In this document: piece by piece, positions 21,680 through 31,327 of the stretch
How positions within the stretch are numbered: the first letter of the stretch is position 1
Layout: each line of letters opens with the position of its first letter
From: Bryopsis sp. KO-2023
Lineage: Eukaryota > Chlorophyta > Ulvophyceae > Bryopsidales > Bryopsidaceae
Length of the DNA: 64,000 bases
Assembly (NCBI GenBank): GCA_030272585.1
Contig: BSYQ01000009.1
Coordinates: forward strand, 4,154,001 to 4,218,000
Direction of reading: 5' to 3'
Translations under genes and position numbers: made by a program
Notes under the pieces: model-generated
Database searches by the model: none
Told to the model about the DNA's origin: nothing
Seen by the model: the letters and a program-made list of their open reading frames with translations, nothing else

Positions 21680-22276
21680 ACAAATGGGGTCGTCCTGACC
21701 GCTGGGGTCACCCCTGCAGCTGGACTTAACGGTTGTGGAGGCGTTTTTGCAGGAATGGAACGGCAGAAGTGGGGACAGCCCCTCTTGAACTTGATCACAC
21801 GGCCTTTGCAAGGCACTTTACCCAGGTCTCTTCCCAAAAGCTTTCTTACAACAATCAAAAGGTCCACACTCGAACAAAACACAAGAACCTAACCCAGAAG
21901 ATCCGCACCAAGAAGTACAATACCCTAAGATCAGCCGTTTAAATAGGCTGCAGCCTGACTCACCCTTGTCCCATTGATCGCCTAGGATCCCACCTACTGA
22001 TTAAGACAACCTAACCCATCAAGCCTAACTGATCTTTCTAACCACCCTAAGTCCACTCCCTCAGTACCAATCCCTAGGACTGTCCAACCTAGTCAACCCT
22101 GTAGCTGAACTGCTACCTCTAAACTGTGGCGGAACTGCTATGGCAGAACTGTCCCGGGGTGACTGCTAGCCCTACGTAATCCGTCTGGGACTGCCTCAAG
22201 CAGCATTCCCTCCCCTGATATCACTCTAGCCCTGGAGGTGACAAAATTGGTCGAGGCGACGTGGTTTGGGGTTACA
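21680..22276 (-). repeat. A1 5' LTR (597 bp)
   Basis: Starts TGTAACCCC at 22276 and ends ...CATTTGT at 21680. The outer 140 bp nearly match A2 and A3. The central part (roughly 21760-22100) is strongly diverged although the leader and coding region beside it match A2 closely. The outer flank cannot be checked for a target duplication because the partner LTR is outside the window. Confidence 0.92.
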
Positions 22277-22517
22277 AACAGGCAGTTTTTTAACATGCAA
22301 CCTGGATCTGTTCCAGATTCCATGGTTTGGCAGGGGTTTTTGTGGAGGGTTCAGTCTTGGTTTTTCCGTTTTTTAACAGGCAGTTTTTTAACATGCAACC
22401 TGGATCTGTTCCAGATTCCATGGTTTGGCAGGGGTTTTTGTGGAGGGGTCAGTCTTGGTTTTTCCTTTTTTTAACAGGCAGTTTTTCAACATGCAACCTG
22501 GATCTGTTCCAGTTTTC
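22277..22517. repeat. 98-bp tandem repeat, about 2.4 copies
   Basis: The block starting GGCAGTTTTTTAACATGCAA recurs at 22281, 22379 and 22477, a constant 98-bp period; the last copy is partial. It abuts the outer end of the A1 LTR. The remaining 22518-22829 is unique sequence with decayed short repeats and no supportable gene. Confidence 0.9.
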
Positions 22518-22639
22518 CGTAGTCTCCCTCGGGGTGAACATCATCCACAAACGGTTTTACATTCCACTGAGTCCGGAAACCGTTCATCATCATCCACTGA
22601 GTCACTGATCCACTGAGTCCTGATCCTGATCCCAATACT

Positions 22640-22960
22640 GCTTCTTGAAAACTCGATATCCTCCACCAGAGCAGTGTACCATTTCGTTCTTTCATCCACA
22701 TCCACTCAGTCATCACAAATCATCACATTCCTACCCAGCAAAGCTGATCCTGATCCTGCTCCTCTACAAAATCGATTTCTCCCACCAGTGCACCATTCCA
22801 TTGTCAAACTCTGGACAATCATCACATTCCTACCCTTCAAACCCACCCCCATGGTGCTGCTGATCCTGGTCCTGCTCCTGCTCCTCTACAACATCGATTT
22901 CTTCCACCAGTGCATCATTCCATTCTCTAACGCTGAACACTGTGCCCGAGTTCCCTGAAT
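22640..22960. repeat. Degenerate ~120-bp direct repeats at the 3' end of the 22830-24469 gene
   Basis: Three related blocks share CGATWTCYTCCACCAG, ACCATTYC and CATCACATTCCTACCC. One copy covers the C-terminal codons of the gene (WNDALVEEIDVVEEQEQDQD); the other two lie just after its stop codon. They look like tandem duplications of the gene's own tail. Confidence 0.65.
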
Positions 22961-24469
22961 GACGCCTGAAACCGTCCAACCCCCCTCTTCCGGTTCTCCT
23001 GTAAACTTTAGTGTCTGATATGACAATGCCATGGATATATAATGCTTCCTTTATTCTGTGGAGAATCCACGAGTTTTCCAGGGCCACGTTTTGGAGGAAC
23101 TGTACCAGGTGGACCATCGACCGGAAGCTGATGGGGAATTGGATTTTATAATCTCCGTTGAAGGTGTACCTGGTCCTGAGCTCCATGTCCTCCAACCGCA
23201 GCTGAACCCGCTCCTCATCCGATAACTGGATCTGGTCCTGTTGTACTGGGCACCTTCTGGGCACGGCTCTACCGCGCTGATCCGTTTGACAGGAGAAGCC
23301 ATCAAAATCTCTCGGGAACGGGGTTTCTACTGGGTACCTCTGAGGCTGCCTCTGGGGCTCACTCTGGTCCTGCCTGTGTGCGTGCATCTGGGCCCGCATC
23401 TGTTCAAAGTTAGGTTGGGGACCCCTGCCACCACTTCTGAGAGGTTCGTTTCCGAATCCTGATCCAGGCCTTGATCCTGACCCAAGTCCTGACCCCGATC
23501 CAAACCCTGATCCAAACCCCGATCCATATCCTGATTCTGGGTACTCTCCATCTTCATATTCCGCACAGGATCCACGCCCTGGTTGAGGTCGGAACTCCCC
23601 AATCAGCTCCACTTCGCTGTCATCGTCTCCCCAGTGTTCCACACGCTCCACCTTGATGAATGAGCCAGGTCCTGATGGGGCCGGTTCATACGATGCTGCT
23701 GGTGGTGCCATTCCTGACCCTGATCCAACCGGTGGTGCTGCTGCTGGCGCTGAGGATCCTGATCCAGATGGCATGGGTGGTGCTGCTGGTGGTGCTGCTG
23801 GTGCTGGTGCTGGTGCTGGTGCTGGTGCTGGTGCTGGTGCTGGTGGTAATGGAATCGAGAAGTCTCCAGCAATCTGATCCGAGATTACTATCATATTCTG
23901 GACCTCAACTTCTAGCTGAGCCAGGTTCTGTTCCAGGCAATATCCTGTGAGCACTCCTGCTCCATACACAACAACTTGTTACCCTAACAGGAAAAAAACA
24001 ATAAAACAACCGCAGCATCAGATATTCAACTGATTTAACTCACCTGTTTTAACCGATATCACCCGATGCGTATCCGAAGCCAGGTTCTGGTAACCCTCTC
24101 TCACGATTCCGGGTGGGCCTTGCTCCAGGTACACCAGCAAACGGTCCACGAGTCTGGGCAGGTACGGGTCGTTGTTCATCGCAGCTTGCAGATAACCGGA
24201 TCCGAGAGTACTGCAAACCTTCAGGAACGGAACCTACACAACCAAGCAAACAAGAAATCTGTTTCCGGACAGACACCAACAGCAGCACCAACAGAAACCG
24301 CGACAACGATAGTTACCCGTTCCAATCCGAAAAACCGACGCAGGGACCGGACGTAGCCATAGATTCTCTGCCGCGCGTCGGCAGGTTCTTTTCCCACCGC
24401 GGGAGGAATCGCGCCACCGAGGCTGTTAAGCTCCCGGGCGTACCGAATAGCAGGGAACGCGTCGACCAT
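22830..24469 (-). CDS. Unrecognised protein with Pro/Ala and Gly/Ser repeats, three-exon model
   Basis: Proposed exons 24469-24317, 24233-24044 and 23974-22830, joined in phase by GT-AG introns of 83 and 69 nt, give about 495 residues. The start ATG (MVDAFPAIRYARELNSLGG) follows a pyrimidine-rich stretch. Exon 2 reads as a normal folded segment (LVDRLLVYLEQGPPGIVREG). Exon 3 contains (PA)n, Ser/Gly/Pro blocks and degenerate GSG repeats, then an ordered C-terminal part (PISFRSMVHLVQFLQNVALE). The acceptor of intron 2 uses the second AG, since the first would give an immediate stop. I recognise no family. A3 is inserted 84 bp upstream of the ATG, so the native promoter is displaced beyond 33367. 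It could also be a gene carried by an unseen larger element. Confidence 0.55.
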
Positions 24470-24558
24470 TTCAGAAACCGAGAGAAAAAAAACAGGACCT
24501 GGGGTAAAGGGACCGAAACCGGGACAAAAACAGGGACCGAAACAGGGACCGCAATATG

Positions 24559-25149
24559 TGTAACCCCAAACCACGTCGCCTCGACCAATTTTGTCACCTC
24601 CAGGGCTAGAGTGATATCAGGGGAGGGAATGCTGCTTGAGGCAGTCCCGGACGGATTACGTAGGGCTAGCAGTCACCCCGGGACAGTTCTGCCATGGCAG
24701 TTCCGCCACAGTTTAGGGGTAGCAATTTGGCTACAGCTGTGACTAGGTTGGACAGTCCTAGGAAGTGGTGCTGTATGAATAGACTAGGGATACTTTTGAA
24801 GGATCAGATGGGTTTGATAGCTTGGGTTGTCTACTCGGGGATTAGGATCATGGACGATCAATGGGACAGGGATGAGTCAGTCTAGAGCCTATTTAAGTGG
24901 CTGATCTTAGGGTATTGGAGGGACTTCTGACTTTTGCTTCTTCTGTTGTATTCTTTGGGTTCGAGGTCTTTGTAAGATCTTTGGAAAGAGTGTGGTCTCG
25001 TGTTTACCCATTTCTTGTGAGAGGGTGCCCAAGTGCTTCGTTTAAAGGGGCTGTCCCCACTTCTTCCGTTCCATTTCTGCAAAGAACGACTCTGCAACCG
25101 TTACTCCCGCTGCAGGGGTGACCCCAGCGGTCAGGACGACGCAATTTGT
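24559..25149 (+). repeat. A3 5' LTR (591 bp)
   Basis: TGTAACCCC...CAATTTGT, ending flush with the primer-binding site at 25150. A TATTTAAG motif at 24890-24897 is a candidate TATA box. The terminal GGTTACA of the 3' LTR is absent here. Confidence 0.95.
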
Positions 25150-25161
25150 TGGTTTCGGAGC
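25150..25161 (+). promoter_or_regulatory. A3 primer-binding site
   Basis: TGGTTTCGGAGC, immediately after the 5' LTR. The leader that follows (25162-25643) has no recognisable coding content. Confidence 0.85.
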
Positions 25162-25643
25162 CCAGGCGCGCACACTTTTCAGCTGTGCTGCAGCAGACGT
25201 GCACTACGGCTCTGGCAGACGTTATACGTGGGCAGTCTGGACGAGGAAGGCCTGAGAGTAGAAAAAGAAACGGAGGAAGCTCTTGCAAGAGTGAAGAGAA
25301 GGACCCACAGGGGTGGATACGTTTCAAAAGGGTACAAGGTCGAGCTTGTGTCGCTCACAAGGGTAAAGAGAAGGCGAAAAAGCTTTGTGGGTTTCGGGAT
25401 CTTGTGGGATCTTAACCTAAGGTTAGGTCAGAACTGCTGTTGGGTCGCTTTTGTCTTGTTTGGGCTGCAGCAAGGTCGAGAACAAATACAAGAAAGAGTG
25501 ACGAACTGCATAAGGTGGAAAAAGAAGCAAGGGCAGTACTTATCCGAGGTTTGGAGGAGAACAGAGGGTAAAAGAGAAGGATCGCGACCAGAAGGGAGAC
25601 TTGCCACTCAGATCTGTGGCGGCGCTGAAGGAAAAAGAAGATC

Positions 25644-28600
25644 TTGACGGAAAAAGTGAACGAGGAAGAAGAACCAAACGAGGAAGAAGGCCTTGGTGGT
25701 GCAGAAGGAGTGAACGTTGAGGTTTCTGAGGCACAAGGAAGTGTTGGTGCTTTTTCTGAGGCTGGTCTTGTTGACGACGAAGGGGTGTTGAAGGAAGACT
25801 TTCTTGGCGGCTGGGACAACGAGGAAGTGAACGAGGTTGACGAGAAAGAGGTTGTGATGGTCGAGAGTGTTCCTGAAGAACGTGAAGCAAGACAAGAAGA
25901 CAGAGCTGCTGGAGACGAGGTTACGAGGGCAGAGGTAGACGACGAAGTGGTTGCTGTCGTTAAAGAAGAAGAAGAGCAAGCAAGTGTTGACCCCACTGGA
26001 AGGGAGGTACAAGAAGGAAACCTCGTTGGCGTTACTGACCAAGGAGAAGCCGAGGTTGTCCAAGAGGAGGAAGAAGTGCTTGCGGAAGAAGTAAAAGAAG
26101 AAGACGAAGCAAGACGAGTGATCAAAGAAGAGGAGGAAGCCTTTGTTGAGCCAGAAGTTGTGGTTAAGGAAGAAGTCAGACAAGAAGAGGAAGAAGAGAG
26201 CAGTGTTGCTGCAGGGAACGGAGGAAATGGAGGCGCTACCAACAGTGCAGGCTCCGGAGGAACTGGTTACCCTAATGCAGTCAGCCGGCCTGAAGGCAGT
26301 GTTGTGCGTCTTGAGCCAGATTTTCTTGTTGACCCATCAGAGCCCTCGAGTTCCAGTTCCGACGAAGACAAACCTGAAGGGGAAAGAGACAAGAGGGAGA
26401 CATCCTCTAGTTTCGAGGAAGAGCCTGTGCCCCCAGTACATCCACCACTGAACCCATTTGCCTTTGCTGCCAGTCTCCCCCAGATTCCTCCAATTGTGCC
26501 ACCTGGTCCAGTTGTTCCACCCGTTCCACCAAGACCTCCTGTTCCACCACCAGTTTGTCCACCGACTCCAGGCAGTGGCGGCGCCATGATACATCCAGCA
26601 GAAGGACTTCCTAATCGGTTGACTAACAGTCATTTACCCGCATTTACGGGTGCAGAGGCAGAAGATGTGGCCACCTGGTTACGCTCCTATGGGATTCTCG
26701 CTGCGGGTTCAGGCTGGAACGTACCCCCAACAGTGCAGCCACACGAAGATCAGAGGATAGAGAGACTGGTCCGCTATACAGCCGGTCAAGCTCGATCATG
26801 GGTTGACAATTGGGTAGCCAGACATCCAGCCCTTGTGGAAGGAGTGCCAAACCCATTGAGGACATGGCAGAAGTTGCAAACGGACATGCTGGCCTGGTTT
26901 GGAGTTGCCCCAGCAACACCAGTAGCCCATACCTTGGAGCAAAGCCGGAAGGGTGATGAAACAGTGGACGAGTATACATCTGTGCCATCCCAAGGGCAAC
27001 AGCAAGTGGAAGCGAACAGAGTACCAGGCAATCCAGCCGTGGCAGATGGGTCCTTACTTCGATCGAACAAGGATGGAGCTCAGGGGGAGTTGACACCCAT
27101 ACTTCATGCACCCATGGAGGATACTTTGGAAGGAGTCAGTGCCAGAGCCGGACAAGTTGAGAAGAGACAAGTGGACCCCAGTTCCACCCAGAAGGAAGTG
27201 ACGGTCCCAGCAACCGAACTGATGGGAGAACTGCAGGAGCATGCAGCATTGGAGCCTGTTTTGGCAGAAGTGGGCGTTATGGATCGGAGAGTAAATGGGC
27301 AAATTGACAGCCTAAGGAAGGAAATGCGTGATCACAAAATTGTGACGGATTCAAGACTTCGAGGAGTGGAGCAGCAAGTGAGAATATCTGGGCGGCAGTA
27401 TAGCGAACTCAGGAGGATGATCTCCGCCTTGACAGAAAGGGTAGCAGATATGCGACAATCGGAAGAACCCGAGCTGGCAGGGGTGAGCCATGGCATTACT
27501 GAAGACGCTGGAGCGGATGGAATACTTACCAATGGAGAAAGAGGCCGGGGAAGGAACAGAGGAAATGAATGGAGGAGAAGGAGTGGAAGGATAGACATGA
27601 GCGAAGTCACGTGTTGGCATTGCTTAGACCTTGGACATTACAGAAGAAATTGTCCCAACCGGGTGCAGAGCTTCCAAGCAGAACTTGACGATGAGTTTAT
27701 TATGGATTTCGAGCAGACCGACCCAGTGACAGCAGCCATGGAGGAACCAGAGGAAGTTCTGGCATCAATCTTGTACTCTGCTATGGATGTCGATAACGGA
27801 GCAATGGACAGTGTCGAAGGAAGCAATGGAGGGACTCCGATGGATACCAGTCCAATACCCTCAGATCCGCAACCAACCACTACAGAGGATGTTGAAATGG
27901 AGGAACCGAAAGAGGAGCCAGACCCTGAAACCAAGAAAGAGCCAAAAGAGATTCCAAAGCAAGTGCTTGAACCGGAAGATGTGCCGAAACCAGAAGGTGT
28001 GCCAAAACCAGAAGATGTGCCACAAGGATCCAAATCAGTTGTGATGTTGCCATTGATGCATAGACCGATGCAAGTACCATCGCCGAGAAATACCATGGCA
28101 AAGAAAAAGAAGATGGTCAAGAAATCAACAGTGGAGCCAAAGGAGAAGCGCATGTTTACTAAGGCGGAGGCCAAGAAGTTTGTGGAGGGATTGACGGCGG
28201 AAGTATCCGTGGCCAAACTCTGTCAACATCATCCGGAGCTGATTGATGCTTGGCTGAAGGCATTAAGGGTGCCCATGGCGAAAGTCCCAGCAGTTACCAC
28301 CATGGCGGAAGTGGACAAGACAAGCTCATATGTAGTCACTACAGCCACAGCCAAAGTGATGGAAACCAAAGTGCCAGGAGCAATCATTGACACCGGAGCG
28401 AGTGCATGCGTTATATCAGCAAAACTCCTAGCACAAACGGGGTTAACACATCTGATGGAGGCACCAAAGGGAAGGTACCGGGACTGCAATGGAGAGACTC
28501 GGCAGGCAGTAGGATACATCCCTGCCCTACCTATCGCCCTTGGGCAGAGCAAACAAATGGTACCGTGCCATGTGGTGGAGAACAGCCACTTCTCCTTGAT

Positions 28601-29315
28601 CATTGGGACTCCGTGGCTAGGGGAAGCGGGGGCGGAAATCGACTACGGGTGCAAAAAGCTCACTCCGTACATGGCGGGACAGCGCATGGGTGGCGTGCCG
28701 ATCGAGTTCATCCACTCTGTAACGCCTGCAGCTGCTGCAGTCGTTTCGATCTACCAGACCCTCCGCCACATCGAAGAACCCAGTCCTGCACCAGCCCAAC
28801 CACCCTCTTCTATCGGGGAACTTTTGCAGCCGAACTCAAGGACGACTCATGATGGTCTGAACCAGCCCAACGCCGCCAGTCGACATCCACCGACCCTCCG
28901 GCTTACATACTACCAAGCAAGGGTGCTGCAAGAGTGCTACACCAGGCGTCGGGAGAACGGGATGAGTGAGGCAGCAGCCTCACACCTCCACCAGCAAGAG
29001 ATGGAGTTACTGGATGCAAGAAGAGGGCACCATTTGAAAATACAAAAAGAGAACGAAGGGAGTTTGGAGGAAACACTGCAAAGGGAAGGAAAACAGGGGA
29101 GAAGGAATGGTGTAACAGAGGAATACATGCGGAGGCGGGAGGCACTGAAACAACAAGAAAAGGAGGAGCTCAAAAAGCTTTTGGATTACTTCCGGGAGAG
29201 TGCACAAGCATGGAGACCGAAAGGAGTGCCTGCCGCAGGAGTGCCAGCAGCAACGGCCGCAACCGGAGGGAAAGGAGGGAGTGAGGTGATAAGCTATACC
29301 ACTTCGGATTTTTGA
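25644..29315 (+). CDS. gag: A3 Gag-protease polyprotein
   Basis: About 1,223 codons. Order: acidic Glu-rich region (first ~190 residues), Ser/Asp patch, proline-rich stretch, capsid-like domain (LPAFTGAEAEDVATWL, near residue 330), a long helical region (SLRKEMRDHKIVTDSRLRG), a CCHC knuckle near residue 656, an acidic linker with PKPEDVP-like repeats, retropepsin IIDTGASACVIS near residue 916 and a charged tail. A block of about 33 residues at 26241-26340 is unique to this copy. The open frame has no ATG at its head. The stop overlaps the start of the Pol register by a few bases. Confidence 0.92.
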   Translation: MTEKVNEEEEPNEEEGLGGAEGVNVEVSEAQGSVGAFSEAGLVDDEGVLKEDFLGGWDNEEVNEVDEKEVVMVESVPEEREARQEDRAAGDEVTRAEVDDEVVAVVKEEEEQASVDPTGREVQEGNLVGVTDQGEAEVVQEEEEVLAEEVKEEDEARRVIKEEEEAFVEPEVVVKEEVRQEEEEESSVAAGNGGNGGATNSAGSGGTGYPNAVSRPEGSVVRLEPDFLVDPSEPSSSSSDEDKPEGERDKRETSSSFEEEPVPPVHPPLNPFAFAASLPQIPPIVPPGPVVPPVPPRPPVPPPVCPPTPGSGGAMIHPAEGLPNRLTNSHLPAFTGAEAEDVATWLRSYGILAAGSGWNVPPTVQPHEDQRIERLVRYTAGQARSWVDNWVARHPALVEGVPNPLRTWQKLQTDMLAWFGVAPATPVAHTLEQSRKGDETVDEYTSVPSQGQQQVEANRVPGNPAVADGSLLRSNKDGAQGELTPILHAPMEDTLEGVSARAGQVEKRQVDPSSTQKEVTVPATELMGELQEHAALEPVLAEVGVMDRRVNGQIDSLRKEMRDHKIVTDSRLRGVEQQVRISGRQYSELRRMISALTERVADMRQSEEPELAGVSHGITEDAGADGILTNGERGRGRNRGNEWRRRSGRIDMSEVTCWHCLDLGHYRRNCPNRVQSFQAELDDEFIMDFEQTDPVTAAMEEPEEVLASILYSAMDVDNGAMDSVEGSNGGTPMDTSPIPSDPQPTTTEDVEMEEPKEEPDPETKKEPKEIPKQVLEPEDVPKPEGVPKPEDVPQGSKSVVMLPLMHRPMQVPSPRNTMAKKKKMVKKSTVEPKEKRMFTKAEAKKFVEGLTAEVSVAKLCQHHPELIDAWLKALRVPMAKVPAVTTMAEVDKTSSYVVTTATAKVMETKVPGAIIDTGASACVISAKLLAQTGLTHLMEAPKGRYRDCNGETRQAVGYIPALPIALGQSKQMVPCHVVENSHFSLIIGTPWLGEAGAEIDYGCKKLTPYMAGQRMGGVPIEFIHSVTPAAAAVVSIYQTLRHIEEPSPAPAQPPSSIGELLQPNSRTTHDGLNQPNAASRHPPTLRLTYYQARVLQECYTRRRENGMSEAAASHLHQQEMELLDARRGHHLKIQKENEGSLEETLQREGKQGRRNGVTEEYMRRREALKQQEKEELKKLLDYFRESAQAWRPKGVPAAGVPAATAATGGKGGSEVISYTTSDF

Positions 29316-31327
29316 GTGGGCCGGCCACCGACGTCCTCCTTCGGCGACACCTGAAGGGGTGGCGGGAGTGGGTCGGTCCAGAAAAACGAAATAAAAGGAA
29401 AAGGAAAAGGAGGAGACGTGGCAAACGTGGGGGACGGAAAGAGCAATGGCGTCGATCAGGGAGGCGGATCAAGGAGCAAGAATGGAGAATGCAACGCCAA
29501 ACACAAGAGGTAGAAAGGGCCAGAAGTCTGTGGCCAGACTCATGGGCCATGCAGTGTTTGAACCATAGTAAAACAGTGGAAGCAGAAATTCTGGTGAGAC
29601 AAGAGATAAAAGGAGAAGAAGAAAAGAAAAGAAGGGAAAATTCAAGGGAAGGGGAAGCAGCTGAAAAAGAATTGGGAAGAGAAAAGAAAGAAAAAGGAAG
29701 AAGAAAAGAAAAGTTTGGGTTGAAAGAAATGGGACAGACAGCAGTTCAGCTGCAGGAAAACCAGATTTGGGCAGGGGTGGTTCCCCTTGGGACTTCTGAT
29801 GTAGAAAATAAAACGTTTGCCACAGAAAAGGAAAGAGAAGAGAGAAAGGTGTCACTTAGAGGAAAATTGGAAGAACTGAAAATTAGTCCCCATCTTACCC
29901 CCCACCAAAGAAAAGAGCTGTTGGATCTTCTGCAGCAGTACCCCGATGCCTGTGCTTGGTCCTCGGATCAAGTCGGGCAAACCAACATCTTATACCACGA
30001 GATCCCCACCGGAGATCATCCCCCCATCAGGCAGAATCCCTACCGGTTCAGCTTTGCGGAGAACCAGGTAGTAAAATCGGAGGTGGCGAGGATGCTCCTG
30101 GATGGAGTGGTGCGGAAGTCAAAGTCCCCGTGGGCCTCACCGATCGTTCTAGTCCCAAAGCCAGATGGGTCGGTGCGGTTCTGCGTTGATTACCGCAAGC
30201 TTAACAAGGTGACCACCCGAGATAGCTTTCCCCTCCCGAGGATTGAGGACGCGATCAACCAATTTTCGGAGGCCAAATTCTTTACCGCTCTGGATTTGAG
30301 GTCAGGGTATTGGCAGGTCAGGATGAGCACCGCCTCCGCGGAGAAAACGGCTTTCATTACTCAGGAGGGGCTGTATGAGTTCGTAGTGATGCCCTTCGGG
30401 CTCAGTAACGCCCCAGCGACCTTCCAGAGGATGATGAACGAGGTGCTAGGACCCATGCTGTGGAAGGGGGTGATCGTATACCTGGATGATATCATCATCT
30501 ATGCGGAGACCTGGGAAAAGCATCAGGAGATCCTGGCAGAGGTGCTGCAGCGGTTGAAGGAGGCCAACCTGAGGATCAGCCCAAGGAAATCGGACTTCGG
30601 GTTTGAGGAGCTGCTATACTTGGGCCACATTGTGGGCAAGGGGGAAATAAAAATGAATCCAAAAAAGGTGGCGACAGTGGAGATGCAAGTGCCACCAGTG
30701 GATGTGGCCGGACTTCGTTCATTCCTTGGCCTAACTTCTTACTACAGGAGATTTGTGCGCGACTACGCGAAGATCGCTGCACCCCTGACAGAATTGTTGA
30801 AGAAGGATGTGCCATTTGAATGGAGGGAACGCCACCAACAAGCATTTGAGAGGCTGAAGAAAAGCATTACCGATCAACCAGTCCTGGCTCCACCACAGCC
30901 ACACCTACCATACATTCTGCAAACAGACTGGAGCAGCCAGGCTGTGGGGGCAGTACTCTGTCAAAAGGATGAGCAAGGGAGAGAGCATGTGGTGGCTTAT
31001 GCCAGCAAAAGACTCAATCCTGCTGAGAGGAATTATTCTGCAGTGGAAGGGGAGTGCCTAGCAGTGGTGTGGGCTTGCACCTTATTTCGGCCATACATCT
31101 ACGGAACGGAATTTGTGCTGCAGACTGATCAAAGAGCCTTACAATGGTTGATGACGGGTACCAAACTGACGGGGAAACTGATGAGGTGGGCACTCCGCCT
31201 ACAAGAGTTTGATTTCACGATTGAGTTCCGCGCTGGGAAGAGTAACGCAAATGCGGATGCACTGACAAGGCTTCCAGTTCCGCTGGACCATCCAATAGTC
31301 AGTGGTTCCACAGCGCTTCGTCCATGA
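29312..31327 (+). CDS. pol: A3 Pol: reverse transcriptase-RNase H
   Basis: About 671 codons in the register overlapping the end of gag-protease. The basic Lys/Arg/Glu-rich N-terminal third (positions 1-200) is followed by the Ty3-type RT (VDYRKLN, MPFGLSNAPATFQ, YLDDII near residue 390) and RNase H (QTDWSSQAVGAVL near 536, NADALTRLP at the end). The frame closes there; the next 1.4 kb contains no integrase in any frame. Gag-Pol expression by ribosomal frameshifting is known in related elements and would fit this overlap. Confidence 0.93.
   Translation: MSGPATDVLLRRHLKGWREWVGPEKRNKRKRKRRRRGKRGGRKEQWRRSGRRIKEQEWRMQRQTQEVERARSLWPDSWAMQCLNHSKTVEAEILVRQEIKGEEEKKRRENSREGEAAEKELGREKKEKGRRKEKFGLKEMGQTAVQLQENQIWAGVVPLGTSDVENKTFATEKEREERKVSLRGKLEELKISPHLTPHQRKELLDLLQQYPDACAWSSDQVGQTNILYHEIPTGDHPPIRQNPYRFSFAENQVVKSEVARMLLDGVVRKSKSPWASPIVLVPKPDGSVRFCVDYRKLNKVTTRDSFPLPRIEDAINQFSEAKFFTALDLRSGYWQVRMSTASAEKTAFITQEGLYEFVVMPFGLSNAPATFQRMMNEVLGPMLWKGVIVYLDDIIIYAETWEKHQEILAEVLQRLKEANLRISPRKSDFGFEELLYLGHIVGKGEIKMNPKKVATVEMQVPPVDVAGLRSFLGLTSYYRRFVRDYAKIAAPLTELLKKDVPFEWRERHQQAFERLKKSITDQPVLAPPQPHLPYILQTDWSSQAVGAVLCQKDEQGREHVVAYASKRLNPAERNYSAVEGECLAVVWACTLFRPYIYGTEFVLQTDQRALQWLMTGTKLTGKLMRWALRLQEFDFTIEFRAGKSNANADALTRLPVPLDHPIVSGSTALRP

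Larger units (their letters stand above)
1..22276 (-). mobile_element. LTR retrotransposon A1 (family A, integrase-less), host of nested B and A2
   Basis: Minus-strand LTR element whose 5' LTR is at 21680-22276 and whose 3' end lies beyond base 1 of the window. Its parts in element order are LTR, primer-binding site, leader, gag-protease frame (split by the 15.5-kb insertion B), RT-RNase H frame (188-2200), and the start of a 3' non-coding region (1-187). By comparison with A2 and A3 it should extend about 2 kb further left. No integrase is seen. Its body closely resembles A2 and A3, but its LTR is clearly a different subtype in the middle. It must be older than B and A2, because it contains them. 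Apart from the insertion the frames look largely open. Family assignment rests on Ty3-like RT, retropepsin and a CCHC knuckle. Confidence 0.9.
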
